From: Alcanivoracaceae bacterium
Lineage (GTDB): Bacteria > Pseudomonadota > Gammaproteobacteria > Pseudomonadales > Alcanivoracaceae
Direction of reading: 5' to 3'
Length of the DNA: 38,319 nt
Assembly (NCBI GenBank): GCA_029212745.1
Contig: JARGOL010000014.1
Span: 43,534 to 81,852 of the forward strand
The notes beneath the pieces were generated by a model that was not told where the DNA came from, ran no database searches, and saw nothing but the letters and a program-made list of their open reading frames with translations. Position 1 is the stretch's first letter. Each line of letters begins with the position of its first letter. Made by a program: the position numbers and the translations under genes. Below, in pieces: positions 1 through 8,879 of this stretch.

Positions 1-930
1 CGCTGCCGGTGACCGTAATGTCACCGCCGTTCGCACCCGTGTTCAGGGCCGTCGCCGCCTCAAGGATCACATCGCCGGTCAGGCTGATTGCGCTGTCGGT
101 GGTGGCATGGGAGCCATTGGTCTGGATGGTGCCCGCCGTCACTGCCTGGACGCCGTCAGTGGTCACGTCGCCGCCGAAGCGTGCGGTGGTGGCACTGTTC
201 ACCGTCAGGCTTGCCAGCGCATCGGTGGCGCCCACCGCAGACTGCAGATCAATGTTGCCCGTGCCCGCAGTCAGGTCCAGCGCCCAGCTGTTGCCGGCGT
301 CGCTGTCGACGCTGCCGGTGACCGTAATGTCACCGCCGTTCGCACCCGTGTTCAGGGCCGTCGCTGCCTCAAGGATCACATTACCGGTCAGGCTGATTGC
401 GCTGTCGGTGGTGGCATGGGTGCCATTGGTCTGGATGGTGCCCGCCGTCACAGCCTGGACGCCGTCAGTGGTCACGTCGCCGCCGAAGCGCGCGGTGGTG
501 GCACTGTTCACCGTCAGGCTGGCCAGCGCATCGGTGGCGCCCACCGCAGACTGCAGGTCGATATTGCCCGTGCCCGCGGTCAGGTCCAGCGCCCAGCTGT
601 TGCCGGCGTCGCTGTCGACGCTGCCGGTGACCGTAATGTCACCGCCGTTCGCACCCGTGTTCAGGGCCGTCGCTGCCTCAAGGATCACATTACCGGTCAG
701 GCTGATGGCGCTGTCGGTGGTGGCATGGGTGCCATTTGTCTGGATGGTATCCGCCGTAATGGCCTGCGCACCGACGGTGGTAACGTCACCACCAAAGGTC
801 GCGGTCGTGGCGCTGTTGACAGTCAGCGACTGCAGCGGCACTACATCGCCCACGGCGGTAGAGATATCAATGTCGCCGGTGCCTGCAGCCAGCGTCAGGT
901 TCTGGCCGCCATTCAACGAACCGCTGATAT
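1..930 (-). repeat. Near-identical 309-bp (103-residue) tandem repeats in the exoprotein
   Basis: The segment beginning CGCTGCCGGTGACCGTAATG recurs at 1, 310 and 619, an exact 309-bp period that keeps the reading frame. Comparing 1-309 with 310-618 by eye gives about 11 mismatches, most of them silent or conservative. The third copy (619 to about 927) matches closely for roughly 130 bp and then diverges. Each unit encodes a beta-helix block with the landmarks NSWALDL, GNIDLQSA, GGDVTTDG and GGDITVTGS. The array is cut by the left edge, so more copies may follow. Confidence 0.93.
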
Positions 931-3900
931 TGATGTTACCCGCACCCGCGCCGGTATCCAGCACCGTGTCAGCGCCAAGGCTCAAGCCACCGGCGAGGAA
1001 ATTGATGGTGCTGCCGCTGGTGGTATGGGTGCCGTTGGTGGTCGCAGCTGCATCAGCATTCACGTTCTGGCTGCCAGTGGTGGTGACATCCCCGGCGAAG
1101 GACGCCGCGTTGGTCAGCACCTGCAGAGCGGCGAGCGGGGTCGTGCCACCCACGACATCATTGAACGACACGACACCGGCCAGGTTGGAGGTGCGTACAT
1201 CCAGCTCAAAGCCCCCGTCCACGGTATTGGCAAAGGTAATGAGCGGCGTGCCCGGTGAGGCCGTGGCATCCACCAGCGAGTTGGCGGTGAGGACCACCGG
1301 GCTGTTGAAGTCAACATTGCCATCAGTGGTGATGGTGGCGCCAAGATCAATGCCTGCAGCGCCAGTGAGGTCCACTGCGCCTCCGGTGGTAATATCGCCA
1401 TCGACATCCACCTTACCGGGGTTGGCTGCCAGGGTAACGGCGCCTGTGGCGTCGATGCTGCTCACAATCAGATCACCCACCGACTGGGACACCGTCACGT
1501 CATCGGTAGGACCACCGGTAATGGTATAGGTGGTGGAGCCAGCGCCGTCGCCGATGAGGCTGATATCACCACTGGTGGTGTTGGTGGCAGTCACCGTCGT
1601 CGCATCGACGTTCAGGCCACCACCGCTGCCGATGCCATTTTCGGCAGTCAGCGTCAGGTTATCGATATTGTCGAGGCCGTTGCCCAGCAGTTCGTCACTG
1701 ATGGTTGTGCCGATCAGGGACAGGTTGATGCCGCCAAAGTCCGCCGCGTCAGCACGAATCGCGCTGCCGGTATTGTCCAGCTCAAGATCACCGGTCACCG
1801 TGGTGAGCACGGACAGATCCGTGGCATCCAGGTTAATCACGCAGCCACCAGCACCGGCGGCACTCCCCAGACACAGATCGCCTGCCTGGGTGAAGACCAG
1901 ATCGAAGATGCCACCAGCCACGAGGTTGGCCGGGGCAAGATCAAATTCGAAGTCCGCGCCGGTCAGTGTCAGGTCACCAGCGCTGTTCACCGTTGAGCCC
2001 ACCGCCAGGGTGAGCAGGCCAGCCCCCGAAGCGTCGTCGTCGGCGTTCAGGGAAATATCACCAGCAGCGGAGGTCTGCACCGTACCGGTAATGGTCAGGT
2101 TGTCGTCGGCCGCCAGGGTGATGTCACCGGCCACATTGGCATTGCCGACAGACAGGGCATTGTCATCACTGACGCTGACATCGGTGTAAGTGCCACCGTT
2201 GAGCGAGTTGAACGTCACCGTGTTGAAATCATTAGTGCCGTCGGACAGGTCCACAGACACGGTACTCAGGTCAGACGTCACCGTAGTGGCACCGGTCACG
2301 GTCACAGCGCCGGTCTGGTCGAGTGTGCTACCACTGCGAATGGTGGCGTTCAGCGTGTTGTAGACACCACCGCCCAGGGTCAGGGAGGTGCCGGCTACCG
2401 CGCTGAGGGTGCCCGCATCACCGGACACGGTGACGTTGTTCGGATCGAAGATATCGGCAGAGGTGAAGGAACCGCCGTTGGCACTGGCCAGCGTTACAGA
2501 ACCGAACTCGTTGCCAATGCTGCCCACACCCAGGGTGATGGCGTTGGTATCTGCCGTGAAGGTGGCCGCACCGGACACGGACACATTACCGCTCTGGCTG
2601 ATGTTGCCGCCGGCGGTGACATCCAGGCTGGTCATGCCGGTGCCGTTACCATTAAGAATGATGCCATCGGCGTCCCGATATGACACGGCGCCAAAGTTGC
2701 CGCCACCATTAGCCAGCTGCAGCGTGCTCATGGCGTTGACTGACGTGGACAGGTCCACATTGATCGGCGTCACGCCGTCGGTGCTGGTCACAGTAACCAC
2801 CGAACCGCTCAAAGCGCCGCTCTGGGTTACATCATCAGCAGCGGTAGCGTTTGCAACGGCATAGCTGCCGCCCGTGAATTCAAGAGCGCCCCCGGTGGTC
2901 GCATTGAGTGTCGTGCCGGAATCTGTTCCTGCGCCACCAATGGCGAGACCGTCAGCTGCGGTGTCTGCATCGTTCACAGTGACGGTATTCATGGTGCCGC
3001 CGCCAGTGCTTTCCAGCGATACCGACGCCAGCTCATTGCTCGCGGCAAGCGTGATATCGATACCTGCAACCAGGCTGCTGGTCAGGGTGGTAGTGCCATC
3101 CACAGTGAGTGCACCGCTCTGGGTGACGTTGCCGCCCGCCGTAGCATCCAGCGTGGTGTAGGTGCCACCAGTGAACGCGAGGGCGCCACCAGCAACTGCG
3201 GTCAGTGTCGTGGCGCTGCCGCCGATGCTGAGCGCATTGGCATCAACCACGGAAACAGCGTCGAAGGAGCCACTGTTGAGAACGAAGGAGCCAAAGTCAT
3301 TGAGGGCCTCTTCCAGCGTAATATCGAGATCGGTCCCTGTTGAGGCAAACGTGGCCGCACCCGTCACGGTCACCGCGCCAGTCTGGATCACGTTGCCGCC
3401 AGCAGCGCCGAACAGAATGCCATAACTACCACCGGCCAGCGTCAACTGGCCGCCGAACAGCAGCGTCACATCGGCCGCATCGCCACCAAAGATATAACCG
3501 CCGGTGCCCGACACATTGACGTCACCGAAGTCACCCGCGCCATCTACCAGGGTAACCGTGCCAAAGCTGTTGGCCTGGGTAGCCAGGTCTGCCGTCATGT
3601 TCACAACATCGGCGGTCAGGGTGGTGGTACCGGAGACGTTCAGGCCGCCTGACTGGGTGATGCCGCTGTCAGACTGTGCGTTCAGGGTGGTGTAGGTGCC
3701 GCCTGCGAGATCCAGCGCGCCAACGACATCAGCTGTCAGGGTGCCTGCATCGCCGCCGACGCTAAGGGCGTTGGCATCGACAATTGAGGCAGAGGTAAAG
3801 CTGCCGCCATTTACAGTGGCCAGGGTGACGGAGCCGAAGTCGTTCGTAGGCTGCGTGGACAAGTCTGCGGTGATCGCATTGGTGTCCGCCGTCAGTGTGG

Positions 3901-6900
3901 TAATACCGGATACGCTCAGCGCGCCGCTCTGGGCAATGTTGCCGCCCGCGGTGCCATTCAGGGTGGTGTACGTACCACCGGCAAAATCCAGCGCGCCGCC
4001 GGTGATGGCCGTAAGGGTCGTAGCATTGCCACCAACAGTGAGTCCATTGGTGCCCACCGTGTCGTCGTCGTTCACGGTGACAGTACTGAACGTGCCGGAA
4101 CCGGTGTTCAGGCTGACCGTGGTCAGCTCATGCGCATCATCCAGGACAGCCGTGACATCTGCCGCAGTACTGATCAGCTGTGTGGTGCCGGACACATTGA
4201 GTACGCCACTGTCTACGATGCTGTTGCTGGCCGTCGCATTGAGGCTGGTGTAAGTACCAGCGGACAAGGTCAGATCAACTGCCACAGCAGAGAGCCCGTC
4301 CGCCGTGCCACCAATGGTCATCGCATTGGCATCGGCGACAAAAGCACCATTCATGTTGCCGGTGCCCGCAGCACCCACCACAACCGTATTGAAGTCGTTG
4401 GTGCCAATGTCCAGCGTCGCCGTAATGGCTGACGCATCAGCCGCCGTCAAGGTGGTAGTGCCGGAAACCGTCAAGGCACCGCTGTCTGTAATGTTGCCGC
4501 CTGCGGTTGCATTCAGCGTGGTGTAGGTGCCGCCAGCAAAATCCAGTGCCCCGGCAGTCTCTGCCGTCAAAAGCACCGCATCACCGGCCACCTGCAATCC
4601 GTCCGTGGCGGTATCGGCATCGACGAGGCTCACGGAGGTAAATGTGCCCGGCCCCGTCAGGTCGACGTCGTTCAATTCGTTGGCGGCATCGGTGAGCGCC
4701 ACGGTGGTTGTGCCACCCGGGGACAGAATGGTGGCAGTGCCAGATACCGAAACGGCGCTGCTCTGGGAGACGCTACCGCTTGGCACCAGATTCATTGTCG
4801 TGTAGCTGCCACCGGCCAGAGTCAGGTCGCCCGCTGACGTCACCGTCAGCGTGCCGCTGTCACCGCCAATGGTGAGGCCATCGAGATCAGTATCTGCATC
4901 TCTCAGGATCAGGGAGGTAAAGCTGCCGCCGGCACCGGCCAGCGTGACGCTGTTGAATTCGTTGGCGCCATCGTTCAGGGAAGCCGTGATCGCCGCCGCG
5001 TCAGACGTCAATGTGGTCGCGCCAGAAACAGACAGCGCTCCGCTCTGGGTAATATTGCCACCCGCCGTGCCGTTCAAGGTGGTATAGGTGCCGCCGGTAA
5101 AGTCCAGCGCGCCGCCTGCATCTGCTGTCAGCGTAGCTGCATCGCCACCGATGGCCAGGGCGTTGCCGTCAGTAACCTGAACAGTATTGGCGCCAGCACC
5201 CGTCACCGAAACACTGCTGAAATCATTGCTGTTGGTCAGTGTGACATCTGCGCCCGCGCCCACATCGATGGACGTCGCGCCAGCGGTGGCAGAAAGGACC
5301 GTACCGCCATTCTGGGTAATGGCATCCGCCGTGGTGGTGATATCCAGGGTGCCGGTTGCAGTCACGTTTCCGAGGGCAAGGGCGCCACCACTGGCAACAC
5401 TGACATTGGCGCCGCTGAGGGCGCCGCCACCAGAGAAGTCCACCGTCCCGATGTTGTCTGGCACCACACCGCCCTCGCCGGAGAGGTCCGCATCACCAGC
5501 CACAGACAGGTCGCCCGAAGCAGTAATGTTGGCACTGACCTGCACGCCATTAGATGCCTGGAAGTCCACTGCCCCGGTTGTATCTATGGTTTGACCAACA
5601 ACAACACTGTCTCCAGTGAAGGCGCCAATATTTTCATCGATGTTAACGACACCATCGAAAAACAGATTGGAGCCAGTACGGAAAAGCAGCGCGTCATTAA
5701 TATCTGTGAGACCCAGCGCGCCCACCCGCACCACACCGGTACTCGCATCACCGATAGTGATCAGGGAGAAACCATCAACAAAGTTGGTGCTAAACAGGCT
5801 GGCCGCCAGGTCGATATCAAATCCAGCCAAACCGACACCGATGGTGCCACTGGCTGTAAACGGACGGATTTGTAGCGTACCGCCTGTGGATGCAAACGTA
5901 GACGCCGCATCAACAAAGGTCAGGTCGCTATCCAGTGCCAGATCGATACTCCCAGTGCTACCGGCATCAACAGAGCTGGCCGCATTCAGGTACACCCCGC
6001 GGATGGACTGATCGTTGATGGCTATGGCGCCGCCATTGGAGGTGATCTGCGATGCATCCAGCACCAGGCCATAGTCCGCACTGTTGGTGTTAAAGGTAAG
6101 ATCTCCGCCGCCAACAGCAGTGCTTCGTACAATACCGCCATTGACCAGCCCCATGGCCCAGGTAGACAGGGTTGAAGGTGAGCCGTGGGTACCGTTAAAG
6201 GTCACGGTGCCCGAGCCCGTGGTTTCAACCGTCGCACCGTCTACGCGAATGCCCTGGCTGTAATCACCACCCGTGGTGTTGCCGTTGACGACAATGTCGC
6301 CAGTAGCGGTGGACAGGCGCGTGCCTGCACCGCTGAAGCGCACACCCGCCACCGACAGCGCGTCGCTGGTCCCGGTTGCACTGGTGTCACCGGTAATGGT
6401 CGTGGTGCCATTGCCCGTTACCAGGCCACCGGTGAAGTTGACACCGGAACGTGACGTAGACGTGCCATCAATGGTGATGTCGCCGCTGCCTGAATCAACA
6501 TTGGCAGCACCCTGCACCAGGACACCATCACTGAACTGGTTGGCAGCGGTCGCAGCACCGGTACCCGTCACACTGATGCTGCCGCCAGCGGTCGTGGTAA
6601 TGGAGCCAGCGATATTCACACCCATGGCAGTAAACGTATTTGCTGCCAACGGAATAACTTCGCCTGTAATGGAGATTGCACTGGCCGTCGTATTTGCAGA
6701 CGTGATGCTGCCGGACATTTCAAAGCCCTGGGCGTTATCGCTGCCCTGCCCCTGGCTGATACCGTCGATTAATACGGTGCCAGTACCACTGTCGATACCG
6801 CCGTCAAGGGAGATGCCATAGAAGGCGCCACCTGCGCCGTTGCTGCCGCTGGCACCGTGCAGGAAAATATTGCCGCCGGCTGAGTCGAGCGACGATGTGC

Positions 6901-8761
6901 CGTCGATCCAGATGCCGCGGGTTTCACCACTTGCTCTTCCGTAGGCATATTCAGCTGTGGGGTCACTGCCGCCGCCCAGCACTATATTGCCGCCGTTACT
7001 GGAGAGCGCTGCACCAGCCAGATTAATGGAACCATCCAGGCTGGCATCCCTGTCAGCGTTGAGGATCAGATCACCGGTAGTGGTCAGGTTGGCGTTGACA
7101 AAGATATCCCTGTCAGCTTGCGCCGTTAATGATCCGCCTGTGGTCACAGCACTGTTGAAGGTTATGTCCTGACCGGCCTGCAGCGTCAGGCTCGGGGTCA
7201 TATTAACTTCAGCGTTTACCAGAATATCAATGTTAGCTTGCAGCGTGACGTCCGCCGTGGTCGCATCAAGCAGATCATTGGAGATGGTAAAATCTGCCGC
7301 GCCGCCATCAGCGAACAATATTTCATTGTCCGCCGGATCGGTAATCTCGCCGTCATCAGCGGCAGGCGCTGCATCAACGATGGTGATGTTATTCGGGTCC
7401 AACAGCAGCGTGCCAAGCGCTCCCAGAGGCGCACTCAGGTCCACCGTTCCCCAGAAACCAAGATTCTCCTTACCGGAGACTTCCACGAAACCGCCGTTGC
7501 CGGAAGCTGCGCCACCCACGGCACTGATGTGGCCGTAGTAACGGGTAATTTCATCGGCCCAGACAATGACTGTGCCGCCGTCGCCGTTATCGAGCGCATC
7601 CGCGCTGATGGAAGCATCGCCGGCCACGAAGGTGCGTGATGCGTTGCGCACATCCGCGTCGTTGCCCTGGAAACCGCCGCCGATCAGCACGTCACCACCG
7701 CCATTGACGCCAGAGGCATCAATGTCAGCGTCCGCACCCAGACCCACCTGGTCGCCCAGTACTTTTACCGAGCCACCAACACCGCCTTGATCGCCGGAAC
7801 CCGCGCTGATAGCGCCACTGACAATAGTGGTTCCGTCGGTGTCCAGCGTTACCTCACCGCCATCAGCCGCGCCAGCACCCGCGACATCAATGCTGCCTGA
7901 CGAGGCGATATCACCACCTTCGGCAACCAGGAATACCTTGCCGTCACGTTCCTCGATGGAGGTCGCCTCGATCACGCCGTCGTTGTTCACAACAGTGGCG
8001 GCCAGGTCGCCGGCCGCCTTGGCGGTCATATACACCACGCCACCTTCGGCATAGACCATGCCGTGATTGGCCACCAGCGCATCCACGGCGGCTTTTTCGA
8101 CGTGGAAATTCACCAGACCGTCGCCATTGAGATCAAAGGTGACGCGCTCGCCGGCACCGATGGCCACGGTGCCCATGCGCGCGGCAATGATGCCGCTGTT
8201 GATTGCTTCCTGGCCAAGCAGCGCCACATAGCCGCCGTCAGCCACATTGATGGTGCCCTGGTTGATAACGCTGCCACCGGTGCCGGCAAAGTCGTAGTTG
8301 CCAGACAGGAAATCTTCATCGGAGATATCCAGGGTGGACGCGACGAGGCCAGCCGCATCAACCCGGGACGTGGGCGAGAAAAGGATGCCGGACTGGTTGA
8401 TCAGGAAGACCTGCCCGCCTGCATTGATGTCGCCATAAATGTGTGACGGGTTGTCCCCGACCACACGGTTGAGCGCAATATCCGTGACGTTCTGCAGGAA
8501 GTTCACCTTGTTTCCTGCCGCGATACTGAAGTCATCCCAGTTGACCACCAGGCTGCCCGTGTGCTGATCAACGGTGAGCGAGTTACTGTCGCGAACGAAG
8601 TCCGCGGAACCATGCTGCACCTGTTCACCGGTAGGCAGGTCCGCCTGGGCGAATGCGCCCGGCGCGACAAAGGCGCAACCCAACATGGCTGACCTCACTG
8701 CGGTAAACAGGCGTTCGCCCTTGCGTTGCTGACCCCGACGGGAAGCGTAATCTGCGCTCAT
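1..8761 (-). CDS. Giant filamentous-haemagglutinin-type exoprotein (TpsA), 3' end beyond window
   Basis: This is the secreted passenger of a two-partner secretion pair, exported across the outer membrane by the transporter encoded just upstream. The ATG at 8761 follows an ACGAGG ribosome binding site, and the frame appears open to base 1 (2,920 codons). The N-terminus is a signal peptide ending near AFAQ (about residue 38). A TPS/haemagglutination domain follows, with the motifs VNFLQN and NQSGILFSP (about residue 120). Further on are GQEAINSG and, near residues 435-460, VEVSGKENLGFWGTVDL and LLLDPNNITI, which are typical of this family. The rest is Gly/Thr/Ala/Asp-rich beta-helix sequence of the type 'GDITVTGS', including two repeat families. 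Such proteins usually act as adhesins, in biofilm formation or in contact-dependent inhibition. The C-terminus is not visible, so the specific role is unknown. Confidence 0.93.
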   Translation of the reverse strand, partial: MSADYASRRGQQRKGERLFTAVRSAMLGCAFVAPGAFAQADLPTGEQVQHGSADFVRDSNSLTVDQHTGSLVVNWDDFSIAAGNKVNFLQNVTDIALNRVVGDNPSHIYGDINAGGQVFLINQSGILFSPTSRVDAAGLVASTLDISDEDFLSGNYDFAGTGGSVINQGTINVADGGYVALLGQEAINSGIIAARMGTVAIGAGERVTFDLNGDGLVNFHVEKAAVDALVANHGMVYAEGGVVYMTAKAAGDLAATVVNNDGVIEATSIEERDGKVFLVAEGGDIASSGSIDVAGAGAADGGEVTLDTDGTTIVSGAISAGSGDQGGVGGSVKVLGDQVGLGADADIDASGVNGGGDVLIGGGFQGNDADVRNASRTFVAGDASISADALDNGDGGTVIVWADEITRYYGHISAVGGAASGNGGFVEVSGKENLGFWGTVDLSAPLGALGTLLLDPNNITIVDAAPAADDGEITDPADNEILFADGGAADFTISNDLLDATTADVTLQANIDILVNAEVNMTPSLTLQAGQDITFNSAVTTGGSLTAQADRDIFVNANLTTTGDLILNADRDASLDGSINLAGAALSSNGGNIVLGGGSDPTAEYAYGRASGETRGIWIDGTSSLDSAGGNIFLHGASGSNGAGGAFYGISLDGGIDSGTGTVLIDGISQGQGSDNAQGFEMSGSITSANTTASAISITGEVIPLAANTFTAMGVNIAGSITTTAGGSISVTGTGAATAANQFSDGVLVQGAANVDSGSGDITIDGTSTSRSGVNFTGGLVTGNGTTTITGDTSATGTSDALSVAGVRFSGAGTRLSTATGDIVVNGNTTGGDYSQGIRVDGATVETTGSGTVTFNGTHGSPSTLSTWAMGLVNGGIVRSTAVGGGDLTFNTNSADYGLVLDASQITSNGGAIAINDQSIRGVYLNAASSVDAGSTGSIDLALDSDLTFVDAASTFASTGGTLQIRPFTASGTIGVGLAGFDIDLAASLFSTNFVDGFSLITIGDASTGVVRVGALGLTDINDALLFRTGSNLFFDGVVNIDENIGAFTGDSVVVGQTIDTTGAVDFQASNGVQVSANITASGDLSVAGDADLSGEGGVVPDNIGTVDFSGGGALSGANVSVASGGALALGNVTATGTLDITTTADAITQNGGTVLSATAGATSIDVGAGADVTLTNSNDFSSVSVTGAGANTVQVTDGNALAIGGDAATLTADAGGALDFTGGTYTTLNGTAGGNITQSGALSVSGATTLTSDAAAITASLNDGANEFNSVTLAGAGGSFTSLILRDADTDLDGLTIGGDSGTLTVTSAGDLTLAGGSYTTMNLVPSGSVSQSSAVSVSGTATILSPGGTTTVALTDAANELNDVDLTGPGTFTSVSLVDADTATDGLQVAGDAVLLTAETAGALDFAGGTYTTLNATAGGNITDSGALTVSGTTTLTAADASAITATLDIGTNDFNTVVVGAAGTGNMNGAFVADANAMTIGGTADGLSAVAVDLTLSAGTYTSLNATASNSIVDSGVLNVSGTTQLISTAADVTAVLDDAHELTTVSLNTGSGTFSTVTVNDDDTVGTNGLTVGGNATTLTAITGGALDFAGGTYTTLNGTAGGNIAQSGALSVSGITTLTADTNAITADLSTQPTNDFGSVTLATVNGGSFTSASIVDANALSVGGDAGTLTADVVGALDLAGGTYTTLNAQSDSGITQSGGLNVSGTTTLTADVVNMTADLATQANSFGTVTLVDGAGDFGDVNVSGTGGYIFGGDAADVTLLFGGQLTLAGGSYGILFGAAGGNVIQTGAVTVTGAATFASTGTDLDITLEEALNDFGSFVLNSGSFDAVSVVDANALSIGGSATTLTAVAGGALAFTGGTYTTLDATAGGNVTQSGALTVDGTTTLTSSLVAGIDITLAASNELASVSLESTGGGTMNTVTVNDADTAADGLAIGGAGTDSGTTLNATTGGALEFTGGSYAVANATAADDVTQSGALSGSVVTVTSTDGVTPINVDLSTSVNAMSTLQLANGGGNFGAVSYRDADGIILNGNGTGMTSLDVTAGGNISQSGNVSVSGAATFTADTNAITLGVGSIGNEFGSVTLASANGGSFTSADIFDPNNVTVSGDAGTLSAVAGTSLTLGGGVYNTLNATIRSGSTLDQTGAVTVTGATTVTSDLSTVSVDLSDGTNDFNTVTFNSLNGGTYTDVSVSDDNALSVGNANVAGDITLAADDNLTITGTVQTSAAGDISLNADDDASGAGLLTLAVGSTVNSAGDLTLTGADFEFDLAPANLVAGGIFDLVFTQAGDLCLGSAAGAGGCVINLDATDLSVLTTVTGDLELDNTGSAIRADAADFGGINLSLIGTTISDELLGNGLDNIDNLTLTAENGIGSGGGLNVDATTVTATNTTSGDISLIGDGAGSTTYTITGGPTDDVTVSQSVGDLIVSSIDATGAVTLAANPGKVDVDGDITTGGAVDLTGAAGIDLGATITTDGNVDFNSPVVLTANSLVDATASPGTPLITFANTVDGGFELDVRTSNLAGVVSFNDVVGGTTPLAALQVLTNAASFAGDVTTTGSQNVNADAAATTNGTHTTSGSTINFLAGGLSLGADTVLDTGAGAGNINISGSLNGGQNLTLAAGTGDIDISTAVGDVVPLQSLTVNSATTATFGGDVTTVGAQAITADTIQTNGTHATTDSAISLTGNVILEAATALNTGANGGDITVTGSVDSDAGNSWALDLTAGTGNIDLQSAVGATDALASLTVNSATTARFGGDVTTDGVQAVTAGTIQTNGTHATTDSAISLTGNVILEAATALNTGANGGDITVTGSVDSDAGNSWALDLTAGTGNIDLQSAVGATDALASLTVNSATTARFGGDVTTDGVQAVTAGTIQTNGSHATTDSAISLTGDVILEAATALNTGANGGDITVTGS
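2350..5110 (-). repeat. Degenerate tandem repeats of about 93 residues in the exoprotein
   Basis: A recurring block reads GGTYTTLNATAGGNIT, then SGALTVSGTTTLTA, a variable part containing (N)DFN-V, and ends near DANAMTIGG. The YTTLN landmark falls near 2350, 2862, 3150, 3428, 3687, 3964, 4245, 4518, 4797 and 5077. From 3150 on the spacing is 259-281 bp. Divergence between copies is high, which suggests an older expansion than the 309-bp units. These units probably form successive coils of an extended beta-helix stalk. Confidence 0.85.
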
Positions 8762-8879
8762 AACATTGGCCTCGTTATCAACTGCACAGGCTCCACACTT
8801 TTCAGCGCGAAGCCCGATATTCGATTTGTTTTTTGCTGCCTTACGACAGTTATTTTTCTGCATCGATATTTTCATTGGG

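Noticed and set aside
9-1529. Long open plus-strand frame with repeated sequence
   Set aside because: It lies antisense to the exoprotein gene. Its repetition mirrors the 309-bp repeats, and its product is low-complexity Pro/Val/Ser sequence without a start context. Similar plus-strand frames through 8446 have the same explanation.
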